DNA of 64,000 nt from an uncultured Eubacteriales bacterium. GTDB lineage: Bacteria; Bacillota; Clostridia; Oscillospirales; Oscillospiraceae. Shown here one piece after another: positions 32,696 through 41,666 of the stretch. The DNA lies in assembly GCA_900551995.1 (NCBI GenBank), contig URXW01000002.1, positions 1 through 64,000 of the forward strand, given 5' to 3'. The notes under the pieces were generated by a model that saw only the letters and a program-made list of their open reading frames with translations, was not told where the DNA came from and did not search any database. Both the position numbers and the translations under genes were made by a program. Positions within the stretch are counted from its first letter, which is position 1, and each line of letters begins with the position of its first letter.

Positions 32696-33481
32696 ATGAG
32701 GAACGACCGAGGAATCATCGGCAGCCGCAGCATGGTGACGGTGTCGCTGCTGCTGGTGCTGGTGGCGTTGGCGGGGATCACGGCGGTGACGCTGGCGTGG
32801 TTCTCCATCTCCAACCACACACGGGTGTACAGCATGGACATGGACGTGACCACGGGTCCGTCGCTGCGGTTCGATCTGGACGCCCACGAGGACTTCGCCG
32901 ACTACAAGCAGACACTGGGCATGGCGGAGATCTTCGGGCGCATCCGGCGGGAGCTGGGCTACGATCCGGCGGAGACGCCCCTGGACCCGGTGACCACAAC
33001 GGACGGGCAGACCTTCACCCTGCGGAACGGGACGGTGAAGGAGGCGCGGGAGGGCAAATACCTGACCTTTACACTGCATTTCATGGCAACGGAGGATATG
33101 CAGGTACACCTCTCCACCGCCCACAGCCGGGAGGGGGAGGACGGCACCAGCGTGACGTCACGCGTCAGCGGGCTGCCCCAGGCGATGCGCGTCAGCTTTA
33201 CCTGCGGCGGGCAGACGGCGGTATATGATCCGGGCGCGGGAAATACCGCGCGGAATACCGGAAAACTGCGTATTTTTGGCTTGCCCGCGGCGGAGAGGAT
33301 GATATATAATGAAAACAGTAATTTGTTCCATATTTCCGCCTATACCGACACGCCGGTGACGGTGCATATCTGGATAGAGGGAACGGATGAAATGTGCACG
33401 AATGAGCTGAAGGGTGGGGACTACGCCATCCGTCTGCGGTTCGTGGGAACGGATGAAGAAAATGTTCCGCTGGGCGGATAA
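32696..33481 (+). CDS. Exported SipW-type protein with WIEGTDxxC motif
   Basis: This 261-residue protein has VTLAWFSISNHT after a hydrophobic helix at about residues 14-34, and VHIWIEGTDEMCTNE near residue 228, then a terminal beta strand (IRLRFVG). GGGAGGTG precedes the ATG. It is the last of the four consecutive related exported proteins, directly before the first SipW-type peptidase. The mature part otherwise diverges from its neighbours. Confidence 0.76.
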   Translation: MRNDRGIIGSRSMVTVSLLLVLVALAGITAVTLAWFSISNHTRVYSMDMDVTTGPSLRFDLDAHEDFADYKQTLGMAEIFGRIRRELGYDPAETPLDPVTTTDGQTFTLRNGTVKEAREGKYLTFTLHFMATEDMQVHLSTAHSREGEDGTSVTSRVSGLPQAMRVSFTCGGQTAVYDPGAGNTARNTGKLRIFGLPAAERMIYNENSNLFHISAYTDTPVTVHIWIEGTDEMCTNELKGGDYAIRLRFVGTDEENVPLGG

Positions 33482-33508
33482 CTACGGATGAAATGAGGAC
33501 ATAGAGCT

Positions 33509-34258
33509 ATGAGCAAGATGAAAAAGGCACTGGGAATACTTGCAAGCGTTCTGCTGTGGGCGGTCATTCTGATCGCCGCGCTGTTCACCTTTATCACCAT
33601 GGCGACGCGGGACGAGACGCACGTTGCCAGCATCGCCGGCTATACGCCGATGGCGGTGCAGTCGGACTCCATGGCGGACACCTTCTATAAGGGGGATATG
33701 ATCTTCATTAAGAAGTGCGATCCGTCCAGCTTGCAGGTGGGCGACATCGTGTGCTTCCACACCATCATCGAAAACCAGTACGCCCTGAACACCCACCGCA
33801 TCGTGGACATTCAGGAGGCGAACGGCTACCGCACCTACACCACGAAGGGCGACAACAACGCCGTATCCGACCAGCACATCATCGCCGACGGCGACATCGT
33901 GGGCAAGTACGCCGGGAAGATCAGCAAGCTGGGCTCCTTTATGGATTTCCTCAGCAGCTCCACCGGGTTCCTGCTGGTGATCGTGCTGCCGCTGCTGGTG
34001 TTCTTCGTGTATCAGGTCTATCATCTGATCACGGTGGGCATCGAGCTGAAGAAGGCGTCCGCGCTGGAGGCGGCGCAGATGCAGGCGGAGATACACGCCG
34101 CCGCTTCGGCGGAGGGCGGCGACGCCGAGCGCATGAAGGCGGAGGCGGAGAAGGCGAAAGCCGAGGCGGAGGCCGCGCTGGCGGAGGCCAAGCGGCTGAA
34201 GGCGGAGGCCGAGGCGCAGCTTGCCAAGGCGAAGGAAGAGAACAACGGGGCGGAGTGA
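33509..34258 (+). CDS. SipW-type (ER-like) signal peptidase I with long C-terminal coiled coil
   Basis: This 249-residue protease of family S26B has an N-terminal membrane helix at about 10-31, the nucleophile S54 in QSDSMADTF, and H96 in LNTHRIV in place of the lysine of ordinary bacterial enzymes. TTKGDNN follows. A second helix at about 155-175 returns to the cytoplasm. An unusual Ala/Glu/Lys-rich coiled coil then fills residues 185-245. SipW processes TasA-type precursors, so the eight exported proteins upstream are the expected substrates. The added coil may dock with the coiled-coil protein at 36164. Confidence 0.9.
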   Translation: MSKMKKALGILASVLLWAVILIAALFTFITMATRDETHVASIAGYTPMAVQSDSMADTFYKGDMIFIKKCDPSSLQVGDIVCFHTIIENQYALNTHRIVDIQEANGYRTYTTKGDNNAVSDQHIIADGDIVGKYAGKISKLGSFMDFLSSSTGFLLVIVLPLLVFFVYQVYHLITVGIELKKASALEAAQMQAEIHAAASAEGGDAERMKAEAEKAKAEAEAALAEAKRLKAEAEAQLAKAKEENNGAE

Positions 34259-34291
34259 GCCTCCGCCGCCGACAGCAAATCGTAGGAGCCG

Positions 34292-34358
34292 AGGAGGATA
34301 CAGGGGGAGCAGCGGGAGCCGATTCTGTAATGACCCCCAGCCGTGCCTGTGTCCTCCT
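34292..34358 (+). other. Long-range hairpin before the AAA+ gene
   Basis: Bases 34292-34304 pair with 34346-34358 (13 bp, one mismatch or wobble), enclosing a GGGGG/CCCCC element. It occupies the only intergenic gap over 100 bases inside the big operon. No T-run follows. It may tune expression of the downstream half. Confidence 0.6.
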
Positions 34359-34392
34359 GTGCTTTGTACCGTACCGGAAAGGATAACGCGAT

Positions 34393-36141
34393 ATGAGTGA
34401 ATTTCTCAAGCTGGCATACGACCTGCTTGCCAAGGTGGTTTATAACGTCGTGCAGTGGATCGTGGGGATCGTCGGCGGCTTCGTGAAGGTGTTTATCACG
34501 GGCTGGGCGGACTACGCCACCATATTCAAAATGTACTTCTCCGGCTTTTCTCTGCCGGTGAAGGTGCTTGCCATCCTTCTGGCACTGGTGCTGGTGGGAA
34601 TACCGGTGCTGCTGATCGTCATTATCGTGAAGAGGCTCATCCTCCGGGCGCAGCTGAAGGCGGTGGACGAGGACAACACCATCCTTTATAAAGAGATCGG
34701 TCGTCTGAACCGGCAGGTGCTGGACCTCATGGACGAGAAGGCGAAGATCCTGAACATGAAGGTGGGCACGGTCAACGGCGGCACCGTCACCGTGCAGGGG
34801 AGAGAGGACACCGTCAGCGGCGGTCTGGCGGAGAGCGGTGCGGTGGTGGGCGTGCAGAACGTTGCCACCGGCATCGTTGACCCGCTGGCAGAGCCGGTGC
34901 CGGTGGGCGCGGGCGTACAGGGCACCGTCCCTGTGGCGGCGGTGGGCGGCAGCATCGCCGACGCCAGCATCGGGGAGGACGCGCTCAGTGCCGCCACGGC
35001 GGCGGCAGTTACCGCCGCCACCGCCGCAAGGCAGCGGAGCGAGGAGGAGGAGCGGAACCGGGTGGATCGCTTCCCGAAGCTCAGCTATGTGGACGCCAAG
35101 TACGTGGACTACGAGCGTCCCGATTACGACGACACCATCACGCTGGAGCGTTTCACGGAGGGCTTCCGCCGCTTCGCGGCAAGCCAGATGAGTCTGTATT
35201 ACTCCCACGAGGTCGTCCGGCGGTTCGTGGCGGGTCTGGCGGCCAGCAAGCTGCTGATACTGGAGGGTATCTCCGGCACCGGCAAGACCTCGCTGCCCTA
35301 CGCCTTTTCCCGGTATCTGGACAACCCCGCCACTATCGTGTCCGTGCAGCCGTCCTTCCGGGACCGCACGGAGCTGATCGGGTATTTCAATGAGTTCTCC
35401 AAGCGGTTCAACGAGACGGAGTTCCTCCGCGCGCTGTACGAGGCGAATTACCGGGAGGATCTGAGCTTGATCGTGCTGGACGAGATGAACCTGGCGCGTA
35501 TCGAGTATTACTTCGCGGAGATGCTCTCCGTGCTGGAGCTGCCCAGCAAGGACGAGTGGGTGCTGGATCTGGTGCCCACGGCGTGGCCGGGCGACCCCGA
35601 CAAGCTGGAAAACGGGAAGATCCATGTGCCCGATACCGTGTGGTTCGTGGGCACCGCCAACAACGACGACTCCACGTTCACCATCACGGATAAGGTCTAT
35701 GACCGCGCGATCCCCATTGAGATCAACGACAGGGCGGAGGAGTTCGACTGCGAATTGCAGCCCCGGTGCAGCGTGACGTGCGCCCATCTGGAGGCACTGT
35801 TCGCCGCGGCGCGGGACGAGCATCCTATCAGCGACGCGACGCTGACGAAGATGCTCAAGCTGAACAACTATTTGCAGACGCGGTTCAAGCTGGCGTTCGG
35901 CAACCGCATTATGAAGCAGATGTACGACTTTATCCCCGTCTACGTCGCCTGCGGCGGCACGGAGATCGACGGGCTGGATTATATCGTCGCCCGGAAGGTG
36001 TTCAAGAAGTTCGAGAGCATGAACGTCGCCTTCGTCCGGGATGAGATCAAGGGGCTGATCGCCTATCTGGAAAAGACCTTCGGCAAGACGAATATGCAGG
36101 ATAGCCGCAGCTATCTGGAGAGGATACAGAACCTCTATTGA
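34393..36141 (+). CDS. Membrane-anchored McrB-like AAA+ ATPase
   Basis: This 582-residue protein has two N-terminal hydrophobic segments (about residues 11-38 and 52-85), a short coiled part, and an Ala/Gly-rich linker at about 125-215. The AAA+ module follows: Walker A GISGTGKTSL near 292, Walker B LIVLDEMNLARIEYYF near 360-374, and sensor VGTANNDD near 420. The DEMNLAR form of Walker B resembles McrB-type GTPases and related AAA proteins. McrB itself is cytoplasmic and DNA-directed, whereas this one is tied to the membrane inside an export locus. A role in assembling or extruding the fibre is inferred. Confidence 0.85.
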   Translation: MSEFLKLAYDLLAKVVYNVVQWIVGIVGGFVKVFITGWADYATIFKMYFSGFSLPVKVLAILLALVLVGIPVLLIVIIVKRLILRAQLKAVDEDNTILYKEIGRLNRQVLDLMDEKAKILNMKVGTVNGGTVTVQGREDTVSGGLAESGAVVGVQNVATGIVDPLAEPVPVGAGVQGTVPVAAVGGSIADASIGEDALSAATAAAVTAATAARQRSEEEERNRVDRFPKLSYVDAKYVDYERPDYDDTITLERFTEGFRRFAASQMSLYYSHEVVRRFVAGLAASKLLILEGISGTGKTSLPYAFSRYLDNPATIVSVQPSFRDRTELIGYFNEFSKRFNETEFLRALYEANYREDLSLIVLDEMNLARIEYYFAEMLSVLELPSKDEWVLDLVPTAWPGDPDKLENGKIHVPDTVWFVGTANNDDSTFTITDKVYDRAIPIEINDRAEEFDCELQPRCSVTCAHLEALFAAARDEHPISDATLTKMLKLNNYLQTRFKLAFGNRIMKQMYDFIPVYVACGGTEIDGLDYIVARKVFKKFESMNVAFVRDEIKGLIAYLEKTFGKTNMQDSRSYLERIQNLY

Positions 36142-36163
36142 TGTGTGAGTGGGAGGGTGCGCT

Positions 36164-38248
36164 ATGGCGAATACACTGAACGATTTGTATTTGAAATATG
36201 TGAATAAGGTCGGTGCGGTGCTGGAGAAGGATCGGTATTTCCAGTACCTTTTCGCCATGACCCAAGCGGGGCACACCACCCTGTCCCAGAGCAACAAGCT
36301 GCTGCATAAGGTGGTGGACGAGGAGTGGCTGTCCACCATTGAGGACAGTCTGGACGCCATCAACACCATTATCGCCAATCCCCGACGCTTCGTCGCCACC
36401 AGCGAGGAGGTGGTGCCGGTGGAGCTGGCGAAGAAGATCACGGCGGAAAGCGTGCGGCACCTCAGCCAGAACACGCAGTTTATCGCCCCCAGCGAGGACG
36501 GGGAGATCCACCCCACCAGAATACTGAATGTCACCACCGAGGACAGCTATGACCTCTACGAGAACCGGTTTATCTATCATCTGATACAGCGGCTGGTGAC
36601 GTTTATCGACAAGCGCACGGATCTGATTTTCTGGTCCACCGGCGATGAGACCATGAACACCCTTGCCATGGAGAGCAAGGTGGACGACGCCTACGAGACT
36701 ATCGAGTACCGGCTGGAAATGAAGATCAAGAACACCCAGAGCTTCGCGGAGAACGACGGCGCGAACATGGAGGTGTTCATGCGTATCGACCGGGTGCGGC
36801 GGCTGGTGATGGCTCTGCGGGTCAGCCCCTTCTGCTCGCTGATGGCGGGCTGCGCCAAGGTACGCAGCCCCATCCAGCGGACGAACCTGATGATGAAGGA
36901 TCCCCACTACCGCAAGTGCTATCAGCTGTGGCAGTTTTTGGAGAATTACGACAGTCAGGGCTACACCATCGAGGAGATCGACCGACCCCTCGCCTTCGAC
37001 GAGGAGTACCTGCTGCAAATGCAGACGGGGCTGGTGACGAATTATACCGTTTTCAAGAGCATCCTGGAGAGCGACGGGCGCAACGTGGACGAGACACCGC
37101 CGAAACGCCGGCGGGTCATCAAGCCGCGGTTCGTTAAGCGCATCCAGGAGCAGATCGTGGACAACTTCGACATCGAGGACGTGGAGATCCGGCGGGTCTT
37201 TGTGGAGGAGGTCACCCAGGCGCAGCTGGACGCGGAGGAGAAGGCGGCGCAGGAGACAAAGCGCGCCGAGGAGGCGCGGCAGTCCTGCGAGGAGGCGGAA
37301 CGCCGTGCATCGGAGGCGTACAGCCGGATGCAGAACGCCATCGACCAGCTGGCGGCGGCGGAGCGGCAGACGGCGGACGCCGTCCGCGCCAAGGACGAGG
37401 CGGAGAGCACCCTCGTGCGGACGGTGCGTGAGGCGGAGGAGAACATCCGCCAAGCGCAGCGGGCGCGTCTGGACGCGGAGAAGCGCGCCGAGGAGTGCCT
37501 GGACGCCAAGGGGACGGCAGAGGTGCAGCTGCGTCTGGCGTTGGAGGCGCGGAAGCAGGCGGAGGCGCGAAGCGCACAGATGGCAGAGGAGCGCGACGCC
37601 GCAGAAAGGCAGATGCTGTCAGACCGCGTTGTGCGGGAGAAGGCGCAGAAGGAGCAGCTCCAGGAGCGTCAGGCACGAAAGAGAGCCGAGGCGCGTATCC
37701 AGAAGGCGGAGGAAAAGGCGCAGGGTGCCAAGCAGGTTCTGGACGAGGCAAAGCAGACGCGCGCCGAGGCGGAGAAGCTGCGGAATAAGGCGGAGAACGC
37801 GGCGGCGGCAGCGGAAAAGCTGCGGCTGCGGGCGGAGGAACGCCGCGCCGCGGCGGAGCAAGGTGCCAGAGAGAGCCGCAACGCCATGCAGGAAGCGGAG
37901 AAGGCGCGGGAAAAGGCGGAGCGGCAGGCGCAGCGTGCCGCGGAGGACGCGCAGAGAGCGCGTGAGGAGCGGAAGACCGCGCTGGCGGAGAGCCGGAGGG
38001 TACTGGCGAAGCACCGCAGCATGGAGCAGGCGATAGAGGACGCCGGGAAGCGTCTCAAGGCGGCGCAGGAGGCGTTGGCAGCGGAACGCGCCGCGCTGGA
38101 GGCGGAGCGCGCCGCAAGAGAAGCGGCGGAGCAGACCGCCCGGGAGACGGCGGAGAAGCTGGCGGCGGCGGAACGCCGTGCGTCGGCGAACACGCTGGCG
38201 GGACGGCTGCGCTCCGCCTTTGGCGGAGGACGCCGGGAGGAGCGATAA
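36164..38248 (+). CDS. DUF2357-like (McrC-partner-type) protein fused to a long coiled coil
   Basis: This 694-residue protein has an N-terminal region (about 1-330) with TTEDSYDLYENRFIYHLIQR, which resembles the ENRF signature of DUF2357 proteins that usually partner McrB-type ATPases. From about residue 350 to 680 it is an uninterrupted Ala/Glu/Arg/Lys coiled coil, in place of the PD-(D/E)XK nuclease domain expected in that family. No membrane segment is seen, so it is cytoplasmic. GGGAGGG precedes the ATG at 36164. Its neighbour is the AAA+ protein, with which it probably forms a complex. Confidence 0.7.
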   Translation: MANTLNDLYLKYVNKVGAVLEKDRYFQYLFAMTQAGHTTLSQSNKLLHKVVDEEWLSTIEDSLDAINTIIANPRRFVATSEEVVPVELAKKITAESVRHLSQNTQFIAPSEDGEIHPTRILNVTTEDSYDLYENRFIYHLIQRLVTFIDKRTDLIFWSTGDETMNTLAMESKVDDAYETIEYRLEMKIKNTQSFAENDGANMEVFMRIDRVRRLVMALRVSPFCSLMAGCAKVRSPIQRTNLMMKDPHYRKCYQLWQFLENYDSQGYTIEEIDRPLAFDEEYLLQMQTGLVTNYTVFKSILESDGRNVDETPPKRRRVIKPRFVKRIQEQIVDNFDIEDVEIRRVFVEEVTQAQLDAEEKAAQETKRAEEARQSCEEAERRASEAYSRMQNAIDQLAAAERQTADAVRAKDEAESTLVRTVREAEENIRQAQRARLDAEKRAEECLDAKGTAEVQLRLALEARKQAEARSAQMAEERDAAERQMLSDRVVREKAQKEQLQERQARKRAEARIQKAEEKAQGAKQVLDEAKQTRAEAEKLRNKAENAAAAAEKLRLRAEERRAAAEQGARESRNAMQEAEKAREKAERQAQRAAEDAQRAREERKTALAESRRVLAKHRSMEQAIEDAGKRLKAAQEALAAERAALEAERAAREAAEQTARETAEKLAAAERRASANTLAGRLRSAFGGGRREER

Positions 38249-38261
38249 GTAAAGAGGCAGA

Positions 38262-38882
38262 ATGGCAAAGAAAGTATTTCTTCAAATCATCAATATACTA
38301 TCCGTGGTGATCATCGCCCTTGCGCTGTTTGTGCTGCTGAGTGTGGTGCTGACGCGGCGGGGCGATACGCCCAACGTGCTGGGGTTCTCGGCGTTCCGGG
38401 TCGTCTCCGGGAGTATGCGCCCTGAGCTGCAGGAGGACGATCTGATCGTCATAAAACGGGTGGCACCGGACAAGATAGAGGTGGGGGATATTATCTCCTT
38501 CTACTCGCCGGATCCGGAGCTGCGCGGCGCCGTCAACACCCATCGGGTGACGGCGGTGGCGGAGGAGGGGGGACAGTACGTCTTTACCACCAAGGGCGAC
38601 GCCAACGTGATCGAGGACAAGTACGGCGTCCGGGGGGACGAGGTGCTGGGCAAGGTGGTGCTGGTGTCCGCGCTGCTGGGCAAGCTGTCGCGGCTGGCCG
38701 CCAATCCGCTGGTGTTCATACCGCTGATATTGGTGCCACTGCTTGCCATACTGCTGACGAATCTCGTCCGCACGGTGCGTCTTGCCAAGGAGGCGGCGCA
38801 GGAGGAGGAACGGCGGGAGCTGGCGGCTCTTGCTGAGAGAATGAAGAAGCAGCGGGAGAGCGGGGAGCAGAAAGCGGAGTGA
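38262..38882 (+). CDS. Second SipW-type (ER-like) signal peptidase I
   Basis: This 206-residue S26B peptidase has a hydrophobic helix at about residues 8-30, the nucleophile S51 in VVSGSMRPEL, H94 in VNTHRVTAV and TTKGDANV. A second membrane helix lies at about 148-168, followed by a short charged tail. It lacks the long coil of the first peptidase. Two such enzymes in one operon suggest different substrate sets, or an enzyme with a non-proteolytic role as proposed for B. subtilis SipW in biofilm control. Confidence 0.9.
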   Translation: MAKKVFLQIINILSVVIIALALFVLLSVVLTRRGDTPNVLGFSAFRVVSGSMRPELQEDDLIVIKRVAPDKIEVGDIISFYSPDPELRGAVNTHRVTAVAEEGGQYVFTTKGDANVIEDKYGVRGDEVLGKVVLVSALLGKLSRLAANPLVFIPLILVPLLAILLTNLVRTVRLAKEAAQEEERRELAALAERMKKQRESGEQKAE

Positions 38883-38923
38883 TTGGGAAAAGACTTGCCC
38901 GCAGGGCTTGAGGGAGGAAAGAG

Positions 38924-40942
38924 ATGTCGATATTCCGGAAAAAGAAGGCGGGGGAGGCTGCCGCGGAAATCCCAGCGGTGCAGGAGACGCCCCGGCGCAC
39001 GGTGCAGCGGGCATCCCTGACCTCCGGGCGCATGGCTGCGCTGTTCCAAAGGCTGTACCGCTGGGTGTTCTCCGTAAACGTCACGGCGGGGGTCTATCAG
39101 ATCGAGTCCGGGGAGGACACGTTTGCCCGGGAGCCGCTGCCCATCCGGGGGTATTACAGTGCGCTTTTGGCGCACCTTGCCGATGAGCTTCCGGAGGGGG
39201 AGCGGGAGACATTCACCCGTATGTTCTCCGCCGAGAGCATTGGCAGAGCCATGGAGAGCGGAAGCACCAGTCTGCGCGGTATTTTCAGCGCGTATGAGCT
39301 GGGCGTGGAGGACAGCGAGGGGCGGGAGCGTCCCCTGTGCTGGTATGAGTTCCGGGCGGAATGGGTCATGCAGGTGGATCTGCAGAACCGCGTCTGCGTC
39401 CTGTCGGTGCGGCAGGTGCAGGGCGATCTGGACAGGGGGCAGGACAGGAAGCCCGCCGCCGCTCCGCGGACGGAGGAGGGGGAGATCGACTGGGAAGCCC
39501 TCCGCGTCCGGGATCTGGACAGAGCCGCCGACGGCATGGACTTTGAATACAACGTGGCGGAGGATGTGGTGTACCTTCACCGGCTGCGGGGCAGCAGTGA
39601 GGGCGACCGGGTGACGAAGAATTTCCTATCGCGGCTGCCTACCGCCACAGACCGTGTACTCTCCCACGAGAGCACCCGGGAGGTACAGCGGCTGTTCCGC
39701 AGCGACTGCGGGCGGGGCGTCGAGAGCGGCATCGTGCTGTGCCGCAGGAGCGGCACCTACGGCGCGCCCTTCCGCCACTACCGCATGACCACCGCGCCCC
39801 TCGTGGAAAACGGGGATGTCACGTGGCTCGTGGGGCGAATGGAGGACGTGGAGGAGGAGACGGTGCGCCGTACCCGGAGCGCGGAGATCGCGGCGGAGGT
39901 CGCCGGGATGCTGGTCTCCTTTAATATCGAGATGTTCCAGCTGAATCTAAACCAGGGGCTGATATTCCGCGTGGTGCAGGATGAGACAGGCTTCCTCCGG
40001 GAGGAGAAGCCCCAGAGGCTGGCGGACTATATCCACAAGCGCATCGCCGCGGGACGTGTGGCCCCGGAGGCGCAGGAGCTGTATCTCAAATGGCTGGAAA
40101 AGGGATATTTGCAGCGCAAGACGGCGCAGGGTGCCTATGAATTTGAGGCGCAGGTGCGGGAGATGGACGACGTGGACTATCGGTGGTACATGGAGACCAT
40201 CGTGCCTATGGGGAACCGTCCCGGTCTGTTCATGCGCTGGCGCAGAGACGACACCGAGGGGCACATGGCGCGTGAGACGGAGTACGAGAACAAGCGGCTG
40301 AGCAACATTGCGGAGTACAACGGGCGGATGCTGGACACGCTGGCGGGACTGGTGGAGTTCCGGAACGTGGAGAGCGGGGATCACATTATGAACATACGGC
40401 GGCTGACGGAGATCCTGCTGCGGGATGTGCAGCAGCGCAGTCCGCAGTACGGACTGACGAACCGGCAGATCGGTATGTACGTCCGCGCCGCCACCATGCA
40501 CGACATAGGCAAGATCACCGTGCCGGATTACATCCTCAACAAGAAGGGCAGCTTCACCCCGGAGGAGTTCGAGATCATGCAGCGGCACACCATTGACGGC
40601 GCGGCGATCATCGACAGGCTGCACATGCCCGACCAGAAGGAACTGAAGGCGTGCATCCGGGACGTGGTGCTCCACCACCACGAGCGGTATGACGGCAAGG
40701 GCTATCCGGAGGGGCTAAAGGGCGACGAGATCGCCATCGGTGTGCAGGTCATCGCGCTGGCGGACGCCTACGACGCGCTGGTGAGCGAGCGGTGCTACAA
40801 GCGGCGGTATGTCTCGGACGAGGCGTTGCGGATGATACTCGGCGGTGAGTGCGGCGCGTTCAACCCCTGCCTTTTGGAGAGCCTGAAGGGCTGCGAGGAG
40901 AAGATGCGCGCCCTCTACCGGGAGAAGGAGAACGGCGGATAA
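38924..40942 (+). CDS. HD-GYP c-di-GMP phosphodiesterase with PAS-like sensory region
   Basis: This 672-residue cytoplasmic protein has two PAS-like stretches at about residues 60-180 and 320-450. The HD-GYP domain at about 460-660 has MHDIGKITVPDYILNKKG and LHHHERYDGKGYPEGLKG, with the metal-binding HD, HH and GYP elements intact. It should hydrolyse c-di-GMP. Encoded in the operon that c-di-GMP switches on, it would close a negative feedback loop with the GGDEF cyclase at 21626. The ATG follows GGGAGGAAAG. Confidence 0.93.
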   Translation: MSIFRKKKAGEAAAEIPAVQETPRRTVQRASLTSGRMAALFQRLYRWVFSVNVTAGVYQIESGEDTFAREPLPIRGYYSALLAHLADELPEGERETFTRMFSAESIGRAMESGSTSLRGIFSAYELGVEDSEGRERPLCWYEFRAEWVMQVDLQNRVCVLSVRQVQGDLDRGQDRKPAAAPRTEEGEIDWEALRVRDLDRAADGMDFEYNVAEDVVYLHRLRGSSEGDRVTKNFLSRLPTATDRVLSHESTREVQRLFRSDCGRGVESGIVLCRRSGTYGAPFRHYRMTTAPLVENGDVTWLVGRMEDVEEETVRRTRSAEIAAEVAGMLVSFNIEMFQLNLNQGLIFRVVQDETGFLREEKPQRLADYIHKRIAAGRVAPEAQELYLKWLEKGYLQRKTAQGAYEFEAQVREMDDVDYRWYMETIVPMGNRPGLFMRWRRDDTEGHMARETEYENKRLSNIAEYNGRMLDTLAGLVEFRNVESGDHIMNIRRLTEILLRDVQQRSPQYGLTNRQIGMYVRAATMHDIGKITVPDYILNKKGSFTPEEFEIMQRHTIDGAAIIDRLHMPDQKELKACIRDVVLHHHERYDGKGYPEGLKGDEIAIGVQVIALADAYDALVSERCYKRRYVSDEALRMILGGECGAFNPCLLESLKGCEEKMRALYREKENGG

Positions 40943-40960
40943 GACCGAAGGGAGATTTTT

Positions 40961-41644
40961 ATGGCGGAACGGCTGAAAGTGAAAAGCGGAACGAAGGTGC
41001 AGCTTGCCTGCGACGTGCAGGCGGGCGGAGAGCCGGAGTTTAATTTGATCTCCACCTTCTACAAAGCGTTGGATGACTCCGCCTTTTTGATCTCCGTGCC
41101 CATGCAGGGGGGAAAGCCGATGGAGCTGGACGAATCCCTGCGTCTGCTGCTGCGCTTCGGCAGCGGCAGCGGCGCGTGCATCGTGGCGGGGTACGCCGAC
41201 GATCTGGTGCAGGAGGGCATACGGCGGTACTGGAAAATACGCCGCGTGTCGGAGCTGCGGCAGTTCGTGCAGCGTGCGGACGAGCGTTTCAAGATCGCGC
41301 TCCACGTGCAGTACAAGCAGGACACGTGGCCGGTGAACAGCGAGGGCACGGTGACGCGGGACGAGGGGCTGACGCTGGATATATCCAACGGCGGTGTGGC
41401 GGTCTATCTGAGCCACCGGTTCCAGGTGGGGGAGATCTGCCAGCTGACGCTGCCGCGGATAGGCACCTCGCCGGACGGCAGGGAGCAGCGGGACGTGGTG
41501 GGTGTCGTCTGCTGGGAGCGCGAGGCTCCCAAGGGCAGTCCCTTCCGGATGCTGTGCGGCTTGCAGCTGCGGTTCGCCACCACCGGGGAGCGGGAGTCCT
41601 ATATCCGCTATGTGGACAACGTGAGAAGAAAGTACGCCATGTAA
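40961..41644 (+). CDS. PilZ-domain c-di-GMP receptor with YcgR-like N-domain
   Basis: This 227-residue protein has an N-terminal YcgR-type domain (about 1-100), then PilZ with R105-ADE-R109 (RxxxR) and D140-I-S142-N-G-G (DxSxxG), both needed to bind c-di-GMP. It is a soluble effector that typically transmits the signal by protein contact. Within this operon the natural partners are the AAA+ ATPase, the coiled-coil protein or the peptidases. GAAGGGAG precedes the ATG. Confidence 0.93.
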   Translation: MAERLKVKSGTKVQLACDVQAGGEPEFNLISTFYKALDDSAFLISVPMQGGKPMELDESLRLLLRFGSGSGACIVAGYADDLVQEGIRRYWKIRRVSELRQFVQRADERFKIALHVQYKQDTWPVNSEGTVTRDEGLTLDISNGGVAVYLSHRFQVGEICQLTLPRIGTSPDGREQRDVVGVVCWEREAPKGSPFRMLCGLQLRFATTGERESYIRYVDNVRRKYAM

Positions 41645-41666
41645 ATGGCAGTGACGGAGCGGGGCT

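Noticed and set aside
34393..38248. A McrBC-type restriction system
   Set aside because: No nuclease motif is visible in the partner, the ATPase is membrane-anchored, and the genes lie inside an export operon with no methylase or defence genes nearby.
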